A stretch of DNA of 64,000 nucleotides from Nyssa sinensis (GCA_008638375.1 VIRR01000545.1:261501-325500), one strand, 5' to 3'. Counted from the first letter of the stretch, positions 1 through 12,888 are shown. Notes: generated by a model not told the origin, from the letters alone. A program made the numbers and translations.

Positions 1-2323
1 AATGTACTTCAAATATCTCCTATTGATGTTTCTAATTATGCTTAAATTGTATTATGTCCTAATGTTTTATCGTGAGCTTTATTTTATTGACGCATCATAT
101 TTTCTCGTACTTTATCTCGTAATACGGACCTCACCGTTGAGTCCGAAACGTCGAAGAAAATCAATTTAGACCTTCTTGGCTTTTAATTGGGCTTTAGACA
201 TGTCAGGGGCAATTTGGTAATTTGTACTTTAACGTGTCCTAATTTTTTGGAGTCTCGTCTCGTAAAATGGACCACACCATTGAGTCCGAAACATCCAAAA
301 TAGTCAAAATGCACTATTTATTTGTTTTATTTGGACTTCGTTTGACTGATTTATTGTTCAAGGGTAAAATAGTAATTTTATCCAATTAATAAAATAATTA
401 AATAAATTATTTTATTAATTATTTATTTTTTTCAGGGGCTTATTTGAATTTTTCTTTTAGAAATCTGGGCCTTAGTACAATTTTTCTAAACAGTGGGGGG
501 TTGAATTGCAATTATTTAAAAATATTAAAATAAACCAAAGGGTTCAGTTGGTTTGTGACTGAACCGGTTCACTATTCCATTGAACCAACCGGTTCAATGC
601 GTAATGATGACGTCAGCCCTAATTTTTAAATTTTAAAATCTTTTAAATCAAAACGGCATAGTTTCACTTAACTCGTTTATGCGACGGGTCGGGTCCCGAC
701 CCGAACCCATATCCGACCCGAACCGAACCCGTCACTGGTCATCGTCTTCCTTCTCCCCCCCCCAGTTTGCCCTAATTTTCTGGTTTTCATGTTTCTCGAT
801 TTCGTGGAGTTTCAGGTGCGTATTCTCTCTGCCATCCATCCCAAAATATTTCTAGAGGTTAGGCAAACATTTTGGCATTAGTTTTATGCCTCGAATCAGG
901 CTCAAGTGTTCGGTTCATGTGGGGATAGCCACACCTGTAACTGGCTAGTAAACCCTCAATTCACCATCAAATCTTGCATGGTTTGGCCCAAAATGATCCT
1001 TAGATCATGGGGCTTCGATATACATTCTAAAAGGAAGCTTTGGTGTCCGTTTTTAAGGGTCGACCTTTTTTGAACCGTGACTGTAACTCAGTTTTTGGGG
1101 GTCCATTTCTAGGCATCTAGGTCGCGGCCTAGGTTTTTTAGAACCCTTATGGCCTCTATTTGAGGTCCCAAGTGAAGGAACCATGTTTCCTTTCGGTCAA
1201 AACAGACCTGCACCTTCGAGGTCCTTCAATGGCGGGTGAGTGTACGGTTTAGTGTTCTAGGCTGTTTCAGGCTCCAATTTCTTGCCTCATTCAAGATATG
1301 AAATTTTAGATATCATGCATGCAGTTATTTAGGCTCAACTATCATCAAAACATTATCAAAATCTAAACAGAAAATTTTTTAGTTTTGGGTTTATACCTTC
1401 TGACAGTGGTTGTTCTCTTCTTTGGCTTGGTTCAAAGCCTCACAGAGCTCCTTAGGGTTGCTCAGACTTCTTCAGGTACACTAGGTGATACTCACATGCA
1501 TACACACACTTGCATGTACACCTTCCTCTCACACAATGCCCCTTCCTCTATCTCTCTCTCTAACACGTACACAACACAGAGAACTTCTCACACATTAGTC
1601 TGGGGGCAGTACACAAATTTTTGGAGGGTCAAAATGTCTGGTAGGCATATATATTTTAGCATTTCTCTCACATACAACCTATACATATACATGAATGTAT
1701 ATATGTGTATTAGGTTTAGTGGGTTCGGTGGCTGACATGAGGTGAAGGGAGGTGATGTGGAGTAATGAAGTGGGGATTGCATGCATGGCCATTGGCCAAT
1801 TTGGGAGGTGGCCTTGGCTAATTTGGGTTTAAATATAATTTGGTTGCATATATAGGCACAAAAATGGTAGCAGCCTACTTGGTAATTTTTTGGGTAATAA
1901 GAATCATGCCCACTTGGTCAAGGGTTCAAGTCCCCTTGGCCACACTTTTGGGAATTTTTCATATTTTGGGCTTAGGCCCTGTTTGGTTGGCGCATTTAAT
2001 TATTTCGGCTATTTTCTAAATATCTTCTTTTCCGTTGCTTCTTTTTCGACGCGGTTTCTTCTGGCTATTTCCTATTTAGGTTAGCTTCAATCTCCAAGGT
2101 CTAGTGTCGGTTATTAATCCCTTGGGATTTCTGTAGTTTGCTAACTCGAGTTTTCTTAGTGTTAAAGTAACATCATTTCACCCAATTAATTGGTAATGAG
2201 GTTCAGACATTATTTTATGGGTCTATCATGAGGTTCTCGATTTACTTCTAAATTATTCTTTATGTTTGGTTCAAATTAATGATTAGTAACTTATCATTTC
2301 TTAATTAGGGTCGGGGTGTTACA
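1..2323 (-). mobile_element. Partial long LTR, Tekay-like family (off left edge)
   Basis: The right boundary reads GGTCGGGGTGTTACA, the reverse complement of the TGTAACACCCCGACC start seen at 32635, so this LTR lies on the minus strand with its start at 2323. Its first few hundred bases match the start of the solo LTR at 32635: the same inverted repeat (2278-2298), the same GACGCGG...TTCTTCTGG block near 2048, and the same tRNA-like block near 1868-1945. The left end is outside the window, so solo LTR and 3' LTR cannot be told apart. The neighbouring LTR at 4801-9210 belongs to another family, so this one is probably an insertion into that element's internal region. It contains no coding sequence. 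A splice-donor-like AAG/GTATAA lies on the minus strand near 1396. Confidence 0.8.
1868..1945 (+). promoter_or_regulatory. tRNA-like A-box/B-box module in LTR (antisense to LTR)
   Basis: The B-box-like GGTTCAAGTCC is at 1923-1933 and is followed by CCTTGGCC. A degenerate A-box-like TAGCAGCCTACTTGG is at 1868-1882. The spacing is tRNA-like. The same module recurs in four other LTRs of this window, always antisense to the LTR. It is not a complete tRNA. Confidence 0.5.
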
Positions 2324-4785
2324 ATTGTCATCACCAGTTTCTTAAACATTATGCCACAATTTCTGTCTCTTTAATTGTCAGATCACATTAATCTTCAAAA
2401 AGTCATTCAGAGTTATCAATCATTTATCTTTTGAAATAGATTTAGCTAATTCAATAAAGTACCACCCTCAATTGGGTCATGTTGTCACCCAGACCATAAA
2501 GATCCATTTAATTTTTCCCAATGATCATCCATCACGTGTCCATCTCCCTTTAGAACCATCACATTTCATAACGTTCATTTGATAGTCTCGTTTAATCAGT
2601 ATTTATCTCCTAATGATTCATTTATCTTTACCCTATATGACTCACTCAAGAATCCTCATCTTTTTGATATGTCATCAATCTATCTGTAGTCTCAAACTTC
2701 TCATGTTACTATTTATTAAGTCTTTCTCAGTTCACCTCTCATATAGATTTTTGTTTAAACCCACCGACTTTAGAAGATTCCATAATCCCAACTCTATGTC
2801 ACCTGATATCTTCCAAAAGATCACTAACCATTTCCCTTGTTCAAATGATAGTTTCCCCTAATTCATTGATCAATTCACAGTTTAATAACTTAAGAGTCGT
2901 CAACCTCGACATTGGTACAATTTTGTTTCCACGAATCCTTAACCTTTGCCCTTAAGCATACTACTTTCTCCCAAAAGTCACTATCCGTTTGATCATCTCA
3001 ATCGTCTAAGAAACATCAAAGTCAATCATAACATAGTTTTTCCTAAAAACTATTAACCTTAGTATTTAACAAGCTATCGTCTTCCAAAAGTCACCGATCA
3101 CTTAACTATTTAGATCCTCGGATTCTTAGTTCCTTTAAGAGTATCTAATCGGTTAATTATCATGTACTTATGATCTATACCTCACATGCTCCATGTATAT
3201 CGTTCATGAATAATGGTTTCCTCGTAGTACCTCAAAATCATATATCATCCCCATTAAATGGTTTCTCTAAATGATTACTACCAGTTCAGTCTTTACAATC
3301 ATTTGAATCACATTGACCTTAATAGTTATTCGGAATCATCTATCATTTACCTTCATCCCACTTGATAGAGTATTGACTAAAATCGTATCACACCTCATCT
3401 TAGATTACAATATTCATGGACTTCTTCCTAATATTTATTCATCTGTTGTCAGCCTCTTTCCAAAATCATCACATTTCATAAGATCAACACTGGCAATCTC
3501 ACTCAATTAGTAATTGTCTTCAAGACTCTATTCATCTCTACTCTATTAGGGTCTACTTATGACCTACTTAAGAATTTTCATATTTTTGGTCCTCTTGTAA
3601 TTATCCATTAAGTTTCCTTCCGACTATCTCTCATTCAAGCCTCGTTTATTTATCCATAACATTTATCGAAATCTCCTCAAGAAATTTCAATATCGTTCCT
3701 CGAGAATCCTCATCATTTATCTTTTAAACATACTACTATTCCCTAAAGATCACTATTTACTTAATAATCTCAATTGTTCAATAATCACCGATTTCCATCA
3801 TAACATATAGTCTTTTCCCCAGATATATAGTATTCATTAATAATAAATCTCTCGATGGTATTGAATAGTTAACATGTAACCTAGAGGTTATGTTTCTAAG
3901 TTCAACTCTAACAGTAATGAGGAGGATACTAGCCTAATATCAATAGTATATGCATAGGCTGTAAATAAACTAGAAGGATACCTGTGTTCGCTGGTGCAGT
4001 AGTCTGATCATCTCTTGGTATCACTAGGGTTGATAGAGTAGGTGTGGTAGTGGTTATAGATTTATTTTGAGGACAATTCCTCGTGAAGTGTCTAGTACAG
4101 CCGCAATAATAGTAGACATTGGTATTCTTAAGGCATTACCCTCGGTGGTGTCCTTTTTTGTAGTTGGCTATTTTCTATATAGGCCTTGTGTTTCAATATC
4201 TGGCTTTGGGCTTGGAACATGAGGGTCCCTGCCCCTTGCCCTGCTTATCTTCTGGCTTATAAGTTTTCGTTCTTTTGGAAAATCCTTGTACCCTCTGTTC
4301 AGTGACCCTTATGACCCGTGTCACTTCTTCAAAGTAAGTAGTTGACCGCTGGGGTTTGGCTTTGGGTAAAGCCTTTAAGACCCTGTTCACAAGGTGCTCA
4401 AGCCAGTCTAGTTGGTCTGTCATAGTTGTGGTATTTCAGTTATGAACCATCTTGCTGTAAAAGATGAAAGGTTAGCATTCTCATAAGGGTCTAATCATTC
4501 ATAGTCTAACCGAGCCAAGATAGTCAATCCAGTCTAAGTGAATCAAATCGAGTTTAACCGTAGTACTTAACATTCATATACAGTCTAGCATAGTGTAAAA
4601 ATCAGTCTATGAGTCTAACATGGTGTAAAAATCAAATCAATTTAAATCATTGTGGTTAGCACTTACGTAAGAATCTAACATAGCATGGAAATCTATCATA
4701 GTGTCACCTCTACATTGACTTCTTAAACTCAACAATCTTATTAATCTAATCCCGTCTCCCATGACTCACTAAAACCTAAGACTCT
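2324..4785 (-). mobile_element. Degenerate internal region of minus-strand retroelement
   Basis: This lies between the PBS at 4786-4797 and the LTR inserted at 2323. Only a gag C-terminal remnant is recognisable (4070-4423). The rest (2324-4000) is AT-rich with stops in all frames. Segments around 2530-3090 and 3440-3830 resemble each other (shared blocks such as CATCACATTTCATAA and CATACTACT, 0.77-0.91 kb apart), so the region seems to hold a diverged direct duplication. No reverse transcriptase or integrase motif was seen, so the element was either deleted or non-autonomous. Confidence 0.55.
4070..4423 (-). pseudogene. gag C-terminal remnant with zinc-knuckle relic
   Basis: A minus-strand reading frame of 76 codons (4423-4193) runs on, in the same frame, through three stops (TGA, TAG, TAA) into a nucleocapsid-like motif near 4070-4112. 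That motif keeps a Cys, a His and a final Cys (C..RHFTRNCP) but has lost the first Cys (Tyr-Tyr-Cys-Gly-Cys). The open part is basic and rich in Lys, Gly and Gln, as gag tails are. The gag core domain that should lie upstream is missing. It sits about 360 bp from the PBS, where a gag gene is expected. The family is probably Ty3/gypsy because of the tRNA-Met PBS and the LTR type. It is not functional. I see no protease or RT downstream. Confidence 0.6.
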
Positions 4786-4797
4786 ACTCTGATGCCA
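4786..4797 (-). other. Primer binding site, initiator tRNA-Met type
   Basis: On the minus strand the LTR ends in GGGTCGTGACA and three bases later comes TGGCATCAGAGT. This differs at two positions from the usual plant iMet primer site TGGTATCAGAGC. It fixes the orientation of the element and marks 4801-9210 as a 5' LTR. Confidence 0.75.
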
Positions 4798-5095
4798 AGC
4801 TGTCACGACCCAAAACCCACCCTGTGCGGATCTTGTGTCGCGGGGCCGGCCCAATGGCCGTCCCTACTTTTTTCATTCTTTTACCAATGATAATAGTAAA
4901 TAATGTAACCATAACATGAAAGTGCGGAAGCCTTATTACAAACACTGTTCAAAGACTGGAAACAAATCTGACATTAAACTAAACATAAACCACTTTTAAG
5001 TGGTAAGTACATGGGAAAGACTATATCATTCTATTATGTTGCTTAACTGTCTCCTTACGCTCTTGACCTTCTACTATGGTTCTATAGCATTCTCA

Positions 5096-5144
5096 CCTGA
5101 AAAATATAATGAATGAGGTGACCTAACAAAGCTCAGTAAGTAAC
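5096..5144 (-). other. Conserved LTR 3' module (CTGAGC...TTTTTCAGGTGA)
   Basis: On the minus strand this reads GTTACTTACTGAGCTTTG, then a pyrimidine-rich stretch, then TTTTTCAGGTGA. It matches modules at 17557, 18256, 35779, 40367, 54807 and 57818 in the other LTRs. It resembles a 3' splice site. Confidence 0.6.
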
Positions 5145-5184
5145 ATCCTATCTCAAATACGGGTTAGGGATTACATAGGAAAAT

Positions 5185-7182
5185 ATGAATTCAAACGTAA
5201 CATGATAGCCAGTCACCACAACGGTTGTAGTTAACAATAAAATGCCACAATGGCCAATGAATAATAAAACACAATAACAATTATGAGCAATGGTCTAGCA
5301 TAGATATGGGAAAACTCAATGATCACGTTCAAAATGAATATACTGCCACAATAACTCGATCACAATCAAGTACAATTAATGAGTGAACAGTCAACATTTC
5401 AGTCAAACTTAAGTGATATATTTACTCTGGTTAGCATACCCTAGGTATTTTGGGGCCCGGCATACCCCCCTTTAAACCTCAATGCATATAAAATGCCCTC
5501 ATAATTCCATGTGTAAAAACACCCCCATCACCATATGTCCATTTACAGTCTTGACCCGTAAGTCCCGTCAATTGATAAAACACCCCCATCACCATATGTC
5601 CATTCACAGTCTCGACCCGTAGGTCCTGCCAACTCAGAAAGCATTCGGATGGATATTGTGACTGAGCATAAATCTGACATTCAATTATAAATCGAGATTC
5701 TATCGTATGTAAGGTATGAAATAACATGACATAAATGATAGGCATCAGTACAATGAATCAAATCATGAGATATCAGTCAATAGGCAACCACCAGATCGGA
5801 CAATATCAATGGTGGGACAATAATAGTGGATACATACATGAGTACAAAATATGAATTCAAAGGTAACATGATAGCCAGTCATCACAACGGTTGCAGTTAA
5901 CAGTAAAATACCACAATGGCCAATAAATAATAAAACACAATAACAATTATGAGCAATGGTGTAGCATAGATATGGGAAAACTCAATGATCACGTTCAACA
6001 TGAATATACTGCTACAATAACTCGGTCATAGTCCAGTACAATTAATGAGTGAACAGTCAACATTTCAGTCAAACCTCAATGATGTATTTACTCTGGTTAG
6101 TAGACCCTAGGTCTTTTAGGGCCCGGCATACCCCCCTTTAAACCTCAGTGCATATAAAATGCCCTCATAACACCATGTGTAAAAAAACCCCCATCACCAT
6201 TTATCCATTTACAGTCTCGACCCGTAGGTCTTGTCAATTGATAAAACACCCCTATCACCATATGTCCATTCACAGTCTCGACCCGTAGGTCCTACCAACT
6301 CAGAAAACATTCAGATGGATATTGTGACTGAGCACAAACCCAACATTCAATTATAAATCGAGATTCTATCGTATGTAAGGTGAGGAATAACATGACATAA
6401 ATGATAGGCATCAGTATAATGAATCAAATCATGAGATATCAATCAATAGGCAACCACCAAATAGGACAATACCAATGGTGGGACAATAACAGTGGATACA
6501 TACATGAGTACAAAATATGAATTCAAAGGTAACATGATAGCCAGTCATCACAACGGTTGCAGTTAATAGTAAAATGCCACAATGGCCAATGAATAATAAA
6601 ACACAATAACAATTATGAGCAATGGCGTAGCATAGATAGAGGAAAACTCAATGATCACTTTCAACATGAATATACTGCCACAATAACTCGGTAATAGTCA
6701 TGTACAATTAATGAGTGAACAGTCAACATTTCAGTCAAACCTAAGTAATGTATTTACTCTAGTTAGCATATCCTAGGTCTTTTGGGGCCCGGCATACTGC
6801 TCTTTAAACCTCAATGCATATAAAATGCCCTCATAACTCTATGTGTAAAAACACCCCCATCACCATATGTCCATTTACAGTCTCGACCCGTAGGTCCCGT
6901 CAATCAATAAAACACCCCCATTACCATATGTCCATTCACAGTCTCGACCCGTAGGTCCTAGCAACTCAGAAAGCATTCGAATGGATATTGTGGCTGAGCA
7001 CAAATTCGACATTCAATTATAAATCAAGATTCTATCGTATGTAAGGTATGAAATAACATGACATAAATGATAGGCATCAGTACAATGAATCAAATCATGA
7101 GATATCAGTCAATCGGCAACCACCGATAGGACAATATCAATAGTGGGACAGTAACAGTGGATACATACATGAGTATAAGTTT
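5185..7182 (-). repeat. Tandem triplication, three 666 bp units
   Basis: The landmark ATGAATTCAAA.GTAACATGATAG starts at 5185, 5851 and 6517, so the first two units are both 666 bp. Each unit repeats the same series: CACAATGGCC, GGCCCGGCATACC, two copies of a CACCCCCATCACCATA block about 70 bp apart, and GGATACATACATGAGTA at the end. The units differ by scattered substitutions and very few indels, which points to fairly recent unequal crossing-over inside the LTR. Confidence 0.9.
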
Positions 7183-7864
7183 TGGCAGTAATAGAAAGAT
7201 CGTGGCTTGGAAAACCACGTATAAGAGATAAAAATTCACTTACCTTTTATTCGTGTGATCTACCTCAGTATTCCGTAACTTTTCCTTTTCCCTTGAGTCC
7301 CCTATCATTCAATAAACATATCTCAGTCTTAAATGTTATTCATCAAATTTTATGCCTCATTATTATAAGTATCTCTTTTGCTAATTTAGACTCTACCATT
7401 GAGTCTAGAACATCGAACAAAGTCGGCTTAGGCTTTCGTAGACTTCAATTTGGACATCTATTCTAAAAAGGGTAAAACGGTTATTTTGTACTTATATGTG
7501 TTCTTACTTCTTAAGACCTATTTTCATAAATTGGACTTCACCGTTGAGTCCAGAAGCTTCGAAATAATAAAATTTCACTATTTATTTAATTAAATCAGAG
7601 TCCGTTTGACTCACCTTTGACTTAAGGGCATTTTGGTCATTTTTCATTTCTACGGGTATTTTATTTTTTAGGACTTCGTCTCATAAAACGGACCTCACCA
7701 TTGAATCTAGAAGGTCCAAAATAGTAAGTTTACACTATTTATTCGACTAAGTTGCATTTCAGGAATTAGTTTAATAATTAATTAAATTAATTAATTAAAT
7801 TAAATTAATTAAGTAAATTGATATTATATATTAAGTGGGGTAAAACAGGTCACATGTGCCTTAG

Positions 7865-7920
7865 TGGCACATTGGTCCATTCTTCCCACCCTTCCCCCTT
7901 GGTCATGGGTTCAAGTCGCT
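7865..7920 (+). promoter_or_regulatory. tRNA-like A-box/B-box module in LTR (antisense to LTR)
   Basis: TGGCACATTGG (7865-7875) is an A-box-like block and GGTTCAAGTCG (7908-7918) a B-box-like block. The position within the LTR and the orientation match the modules at 1868, 13264, 32866 and 51475. Confidence 0.45.
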
Positions 7921-9210
7921 GCCCCTATACAATTTTTTTTTTCATTTCCTTTACAATTGTAAGCCAAACAATGGATAGCTTCTCTTTTACAACCAAACAC
8001 CCTCAAACTCCAATTTAAAAATACAATGACGTAAGAGTGTTGGGCAGCCTTCTGAACTGGTGGGTCGAGTCTGACCCGACCCAGTTTGACGTAAACCAAG
8101 AACCCATCGGCGTGTTCCTCTTCCCCAACACAGTGCCAGTGATCTCTTTCATCGACGGGGGCTCGCCAGTGACAGATTTTCTCTCAGTTTCCACTGGGCC
8201 CAAATTTATTCCTCATGGGCAACTCAAATTTGCCCTCAGTTTTCCAATTGGAGTGTCGGATCTCCCCCAAAACAGGAAGAACCGCAACTCTGGTGGAGCT
8301 ATGCAATTTCCGGCCAGCCGATTTCCTTCTCATTTCTCCCCATTTTCTACACCTTTTTGATCCCATTTTGTTACCATTAATTTCCTGTACCTAAGAGGAT
8401 AAATTCCTCATGATTTAAACAAGGTTTAATGCACAAACTCACCCAAACCAATTCAAACACCAAAACTTGTAAATGCATATTTCTCCTTCATTTCTAACTC
8501 TTTTTCCTTCATTTTTTTTAAATGATCTTCATTCCATGCTCATAAAGACCCTACGTTCAAATCTATATTTCATGCTTGAAATTTAAAAAGATAAAAAATC
8601 GATGCATACCTTTTCTGAGTTTTTCTCAGCCGCGTATCCCTTCCCTTTTTTTGTTTTCTCTCTTGGTTCTTTCTTATGAATCTATAAGCTTCACTCTCAA
8701 TCCCTTGCCTTCTGTTTTGCTCCTCTTTACTTCACTTCCTATCAACAACTCACGCATGCCTAGATATATCCCCCAATCCATGCGTGCAACACTCCATATC
8801 TCTCTCTCCCAATCCCTTCTATTGCGCAACCCCTTAACAATCCTATCCTTATCCCATTTCAAACTCTCCTAAATTCATTCCACCACCCCCTTCCTTATCA
8901 AATTGCTGCATGAGTTTATATATGTATATATATATATACATGCACACACGGCCCTCTATACATATATACATATTTTACACGTGTATAGCTTTATATACAT
9001 ATATAAATAACATTTTATTTTATTTATTTTAAACTATTATTTTTATTTCGGTATTCATTCACGGCTTGCTCGTGTATCGCCCGTTATCATTCGTACCTCT
9101 GACACTATTGAGATTCCAACCCGTTCATTTCATTCAATATTAAAAACAGAAAGCTCTAACGACTCTGTTTACAGGGTTCGCCCAGTTACAATTTGGGTCG
9201 GAGTATTACA

Positions 9211-11225
9211 AATTCAATCCCTAATTCTTCAAACCGTGCAGTTTAGGTTAAATAAGTTTCTGAAATTTACATTTTGACCTCCAAACTTCTGTTAATTATG
9301 AAAAGGCCCGACAATAAATTAAATATTAATTTTAATCATTTCTTTAAATATTTAAAGAATTACTAAAATGCTCTTAAACCAAAAATAGACCAAATGAAGG
9401 CCAAATGAAATAAAAGAATAGTGCAACCCAATATTTTTAGGCATTCCGGACTCAACAGAAGAGTCCAATTTGTGAAATTAAGTCTCAAAAATTGAAACAC
9501 ATGAAACGTAAAATTATCATTTTACCCCTAATGATACCCAGAGCTAGTTAATTACAAAAGGTAGTCTATCTTGACTATTTTGGGAGTTCCGGAGTCAACA
9601 GTGGAGTCCATTTTAGCAAACAAGGTACCGAAAAATATGACACATAAAGTGTAAAATTATGAAAACGCTCCTAGACTTCATTTAAGACATAAATGAGCTA
9701 ATAAAACCCAGGAAAGACAAAAATTAATTATAATAAACATTTTGAACTAAATAGTAATATTATTTAAGGAAAATAGAGCCAGTAACTAATTAGAAAATGA
9801 CAAATAAATTCTTAGAAATTAATAAAGTTATCAAAAGTACAAAATAAATAAAATGGGTACTGATTTAATGTGGATTCATGATTATAGGACTTTCTAAAGG
9901 AAAGGAAAAGGAAATCTGATATTGAGTAGCAAGAAGGAAAGCCAGTATAAGGTAAATAAACCCGAACTCTATCATGTGGTACTTCTAGCCATAGCACAGT
10001 TATTTCTTGATGCTGCCAGTTGTAATCTATACATGCCTGATGATGTTGATCTCTATAATTTGATACTTGCTCTTGTTGTTGACTCATTGAGATCTTGATT
10101 ATTGACATCCTTATTTGATTATATATCATTTTCATACTAGCTTGTATGCTTTTCCAAAATATGTGCATTGTCTATGGAATCATGATGATCATGGTATTAT
10201 TGAGTACTTAGAGTTGTGATCTGTCACAACGTCCGTCTGATTCACAGATGCTTGAGGACTTACGGGTCAATGTTTAGGAGTGAGCCTAACACCTAGTCCA
10301 TGGAGGACATGTTATATGTACAGAGCTCTGATGTTATCCAATGATTTGGGCGAGGCTGGACCCGGGCGCGTGAGGGCACTGTTAGACCAGCAAACCCTAG
10401 ATAGGCACTCATGAGGGTATGACGTACCCTATATGTATGTCAGCATCTATTCTGTTAGTATCTTATATCATTTATTGATATTCTGATGATGTACTCATGA
10501 CTCATTGATATGTTTATAAGCCTATGTTGATGATATACTTATGATTCAGACACTCCTTGTGAGCTTGTTCATGGTTTATTTATTGATGTGTTATTGGTTG
10601 ATGACATACTTGCTAATCCTTGGATTCAAATTGATATTTATTTATTGTGGCAGCTATATGTTGTTCAGGCCATTCCTTATATTTGATTTGTTGTCCTACT
10701 ATGGGATATGCCTTGAGATTTACTCATTTATAGTGACTGGCTACTGTGACATTTTATTCTTCATTTGTCGTTGTGGTACTATTCTTGCTTACTATTGTTC
10801 TTATCCTTCTTTTGTATAGATATATTATTTTTTTTCATGTCATCAGGCTATAGAAGGACCTACAGGTGTACAGACCAACCAAACGCCAAGTATAGTGGCA
10901 GGTTGTTCCTCCGCTACCACAATGGACTCTCTCTTTTGTTAGTAGTGTAATAGACTATGTATATAGTTGTTATAGTTCTCCCATGTCTCCATGTCTCTAC
11001 GTCTTGAGGATGTTTTGTAGTTTTGTAAACTTAAATACTTAACTTAATGTGTGGTTTTACAAGATCATTCTGATGATAGTAATGGTTTAGTTTTGACATG
11101 CTTTACATTTTTATTAATGTTATATAATAATGTTAAAATTTAGACGGGGGAACGGCATATGGCCGCTGCCTCCGGTCACGGATCCTTAACCCATAGTTAT
11201 ACAGGATAAGTTACGGGTAGTGACA
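9211..11225 (+). mobile_element. Truncated older long LTR, plus strand
   Basis: This shares the layout of the other long LTRs: the degenerate repeat with GGACTCAACAG.(A/G)GAGTCCA (9440-9700), a purine-rich block bounded by TATAG and GTAAAT (9888-9951), a block with ACTTACGGGTCAATG (10260), and a terminus of ACGGGTAGTGACA at 11225. The first part of an LTR (TGTAACAC.. start, tRNA-like block) is absent, because the minus-strand element at 4801-9210 abuts it. The likely explanation is that this element inserted here and the missing left part lies outside the window. No coding sequence was recognised. Short open frames at 10541-10950 are shadows of T-rich DNA. Confidence 0.65.
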
Positions 11226-11680
11226 AGTTTTTAATACAAATGACGTGGATTCAAGTTTTTTCCTTATTATTGTATTAAAAAAAGAATAAATTATACTGAT
11301 TTCTCTTATAGTATTTAATAATTATAAGAAATCTTTTTGTGATTTTTAATATAAATTTATTATTTTATTCTTAAAATAATTACATTGATTTTTCATATGA
11401 TATTTGATAATTGTATAAATCTTTTTACTTATTTTTGAAAAAATAATTAAAGTGAATATAATATATAAAAATATTTTAATTATGTAAAAAGTTTAATTAA
11501 AATTCTAACACAATTAATAACAAATTTGATAAGAATAAAAAATTTGTACAATATCACCGCAACAGAAAAAAGTCAATGTAATTTTAAAAAAATAGATAAA
11601 CAAATATAATTTTAATAATTAAAAAATTAATATTTTAGAGTTTTTAAGTGAAAATATAAGAGTGTGAATAATACTTTTTT

Positions 11681-11712
<32 letters not shown>

Positions 11713-12342
11713 TTATAAAAGAGTTTGAAAATTAGAGAAGAGTGTAATCAAAGAAAGAAAATCTCAAAAACCTTTACATATTAGTAAAAATAAAGTCAAA
11801 AAAATTAAAGTTCCATTAAAATAAAAATAAAGATAACATTGAAAAAGTTTAAACTTGGGGGGCAATATATAAATTAGATGAATATATTTAATTTTCTTTT
11901 TGAAACGTATAAGAATTTTTTTGATAAAAACATTGATGGAAGCAATTGTCCCTTTTGGGCCTATACTAGTTCTGTCCATGAGTTAATACACCATCCTTTT
12001 TTTTAAATTTTTAAAATTACATCAATTTTGTTTTAAAATTTTTAAAATAAAACTTTAAAAATAATTAAAAAAAAAGTAATTATAATTTATCAAAAAAAAT
12101 GAGAAATTAGTATAATTTTAAAAATTATTAAAAAAATTAATATAATTATATCAAAAATCTCATAAGAATTTAGTATAATTTATCCTATATTTAATTTTAA
12201 GAGATAACAAAATAAAATTGAGAAATTATTTGTTGAGTCCATGTTAAGTTAAATGCACCTAAATCATGCCAAAAATTCTTGTTAGATTAGAGACGTAGTG
12301 GTCCTTGTGCCATTCTAGCTATGTTGACATTCGGTTTAGTGG
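11226..12342. other. AT-rich intergenic DNA, no gene seen
   Basis: Very AT-rich, low-complexity sequence with poly(A)/poly(T) runs and an (AT)n run at about 11688-11713. No motif, terminal repeat or coding frame could be supported. It may be the only non-element spacer on the left side of the window. Confidence 0.6.
11688..11713. repeat. (AT)n microsatellite
   Basis: An uninterrupted AT dinucleotide run in AT-rich spacer DNA. Confidence 0.9.
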
Positions 12343-12347
12343 CTAGT

Positions 12348-12836
12348 TGTTAGACCCTTACTAAGTTGACACGGCGGCTTGGGGCATGGGGAGGCATGTC
12401 CGGCCTTGGTGACATTGGCATGGGCATGGGGAGGCATGCTATGCCTTGGAATAACATTCAGACTTGGAATGTTATTCAAGTGGGGAAAGACATTCGGGAC
12501 TTGGAATGCTATTCGAGGATGGAATAAAATTCGGAAGTGGGAATAACTTTCCAGAGTTGGGATATGTCAAAAATATTCTAAGTATCGGATACTTAGACAG
12601 TGCAGAGTTGGTGCAGCTGATGGCTTGTGAACAGTTGGTGCATAGGTTGCCTTTGGTAAGGCAGATGCACATAGGGGGAAGGACTGGTTTTGCAAGTGGT
12701 TGTATCCACTCCTGTCAGGTGGAAAAATTGTACTTTGACATATATAGGGGGGAGTACCTTCTTGAGGCGCCCATGGGCGAGTGGCCTATGCGACTAAGGA
12801 AGACCAAGGCGTGTGGGGGCATGGCTTGACAACAAT
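12348..12836 (+). repeat. 5' LTR of TR-GAG-like element, first part
   Basis: Nearly identical to the start of the 3' LTR at 24250. It includes repeated short blocks of the GACTTGGAATG(C/T)TATTC type and an imperfect palindrome CTAAGTATCGGATACTTAG at about 12578-12596. It is interrupted at 12836 by a solo LTR and resumes at 21427. Confidence 0.9.
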
Positions 12837-12856
12837 TGTAACACCCCGACTCTGTA

Positions 12857-12888
12857 TAATTAATAATTAATTAATTAATTATTAATTA
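12857..12888. repeat. 32 bp perfect palindrome near LTR start
   Basis: A self-complementary run made of AATTAATT units begins 20 bp from the LTR terminus. It occupies the position where other LTR families carry unrelated inverted repeats. Confidence 0.85.

Larger units (their letters stand above)
4801..9210 (-). mobile_element. 5' LTR of minus-strand gypsy-type element (4.4 kb)
   Basis: The ends are TGTCACGACCC at 4801 and GTATTACA at 9210. Read on the minus strand this is TGTAATACTCCGACCC ... GGGTTTTGGGTCGTGACA, the TG...CA pattern shared by all long LTRs here. The PBS follows directly at 4797. About 1.3 kb of the length comes from a triplicated 666 bp unit, so the ancestral LTR was near 3.1 kb. 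It has the common LTR modules: tRNA-like block (7865-7920), gene-like donor near 8609, degenerate 130 bp repeats (about 7380-7740), mini-exon-like block (7254-7301) and 3' module (5096-5144). The outer target site would be AATTC at 9211-9215; its partner is outside the window. Confidence 0.8.

Noticed and set aside
8037..8872. Overlapping open frames of 60-107 codons on both strands
   Set aside because: They lie inside the LTR leader, lack any domain, and their counterparts in sister LTRs are not open.
1..9210. Reading 1-2323 as the 3' LTR paired with 4801-9210
   Set aside because: The LTR starts differ clearly (TGTAACACCCCGACCCTAATT versus TGTAATACTCCGACCCAAATT) and so do the following several hundred bases.
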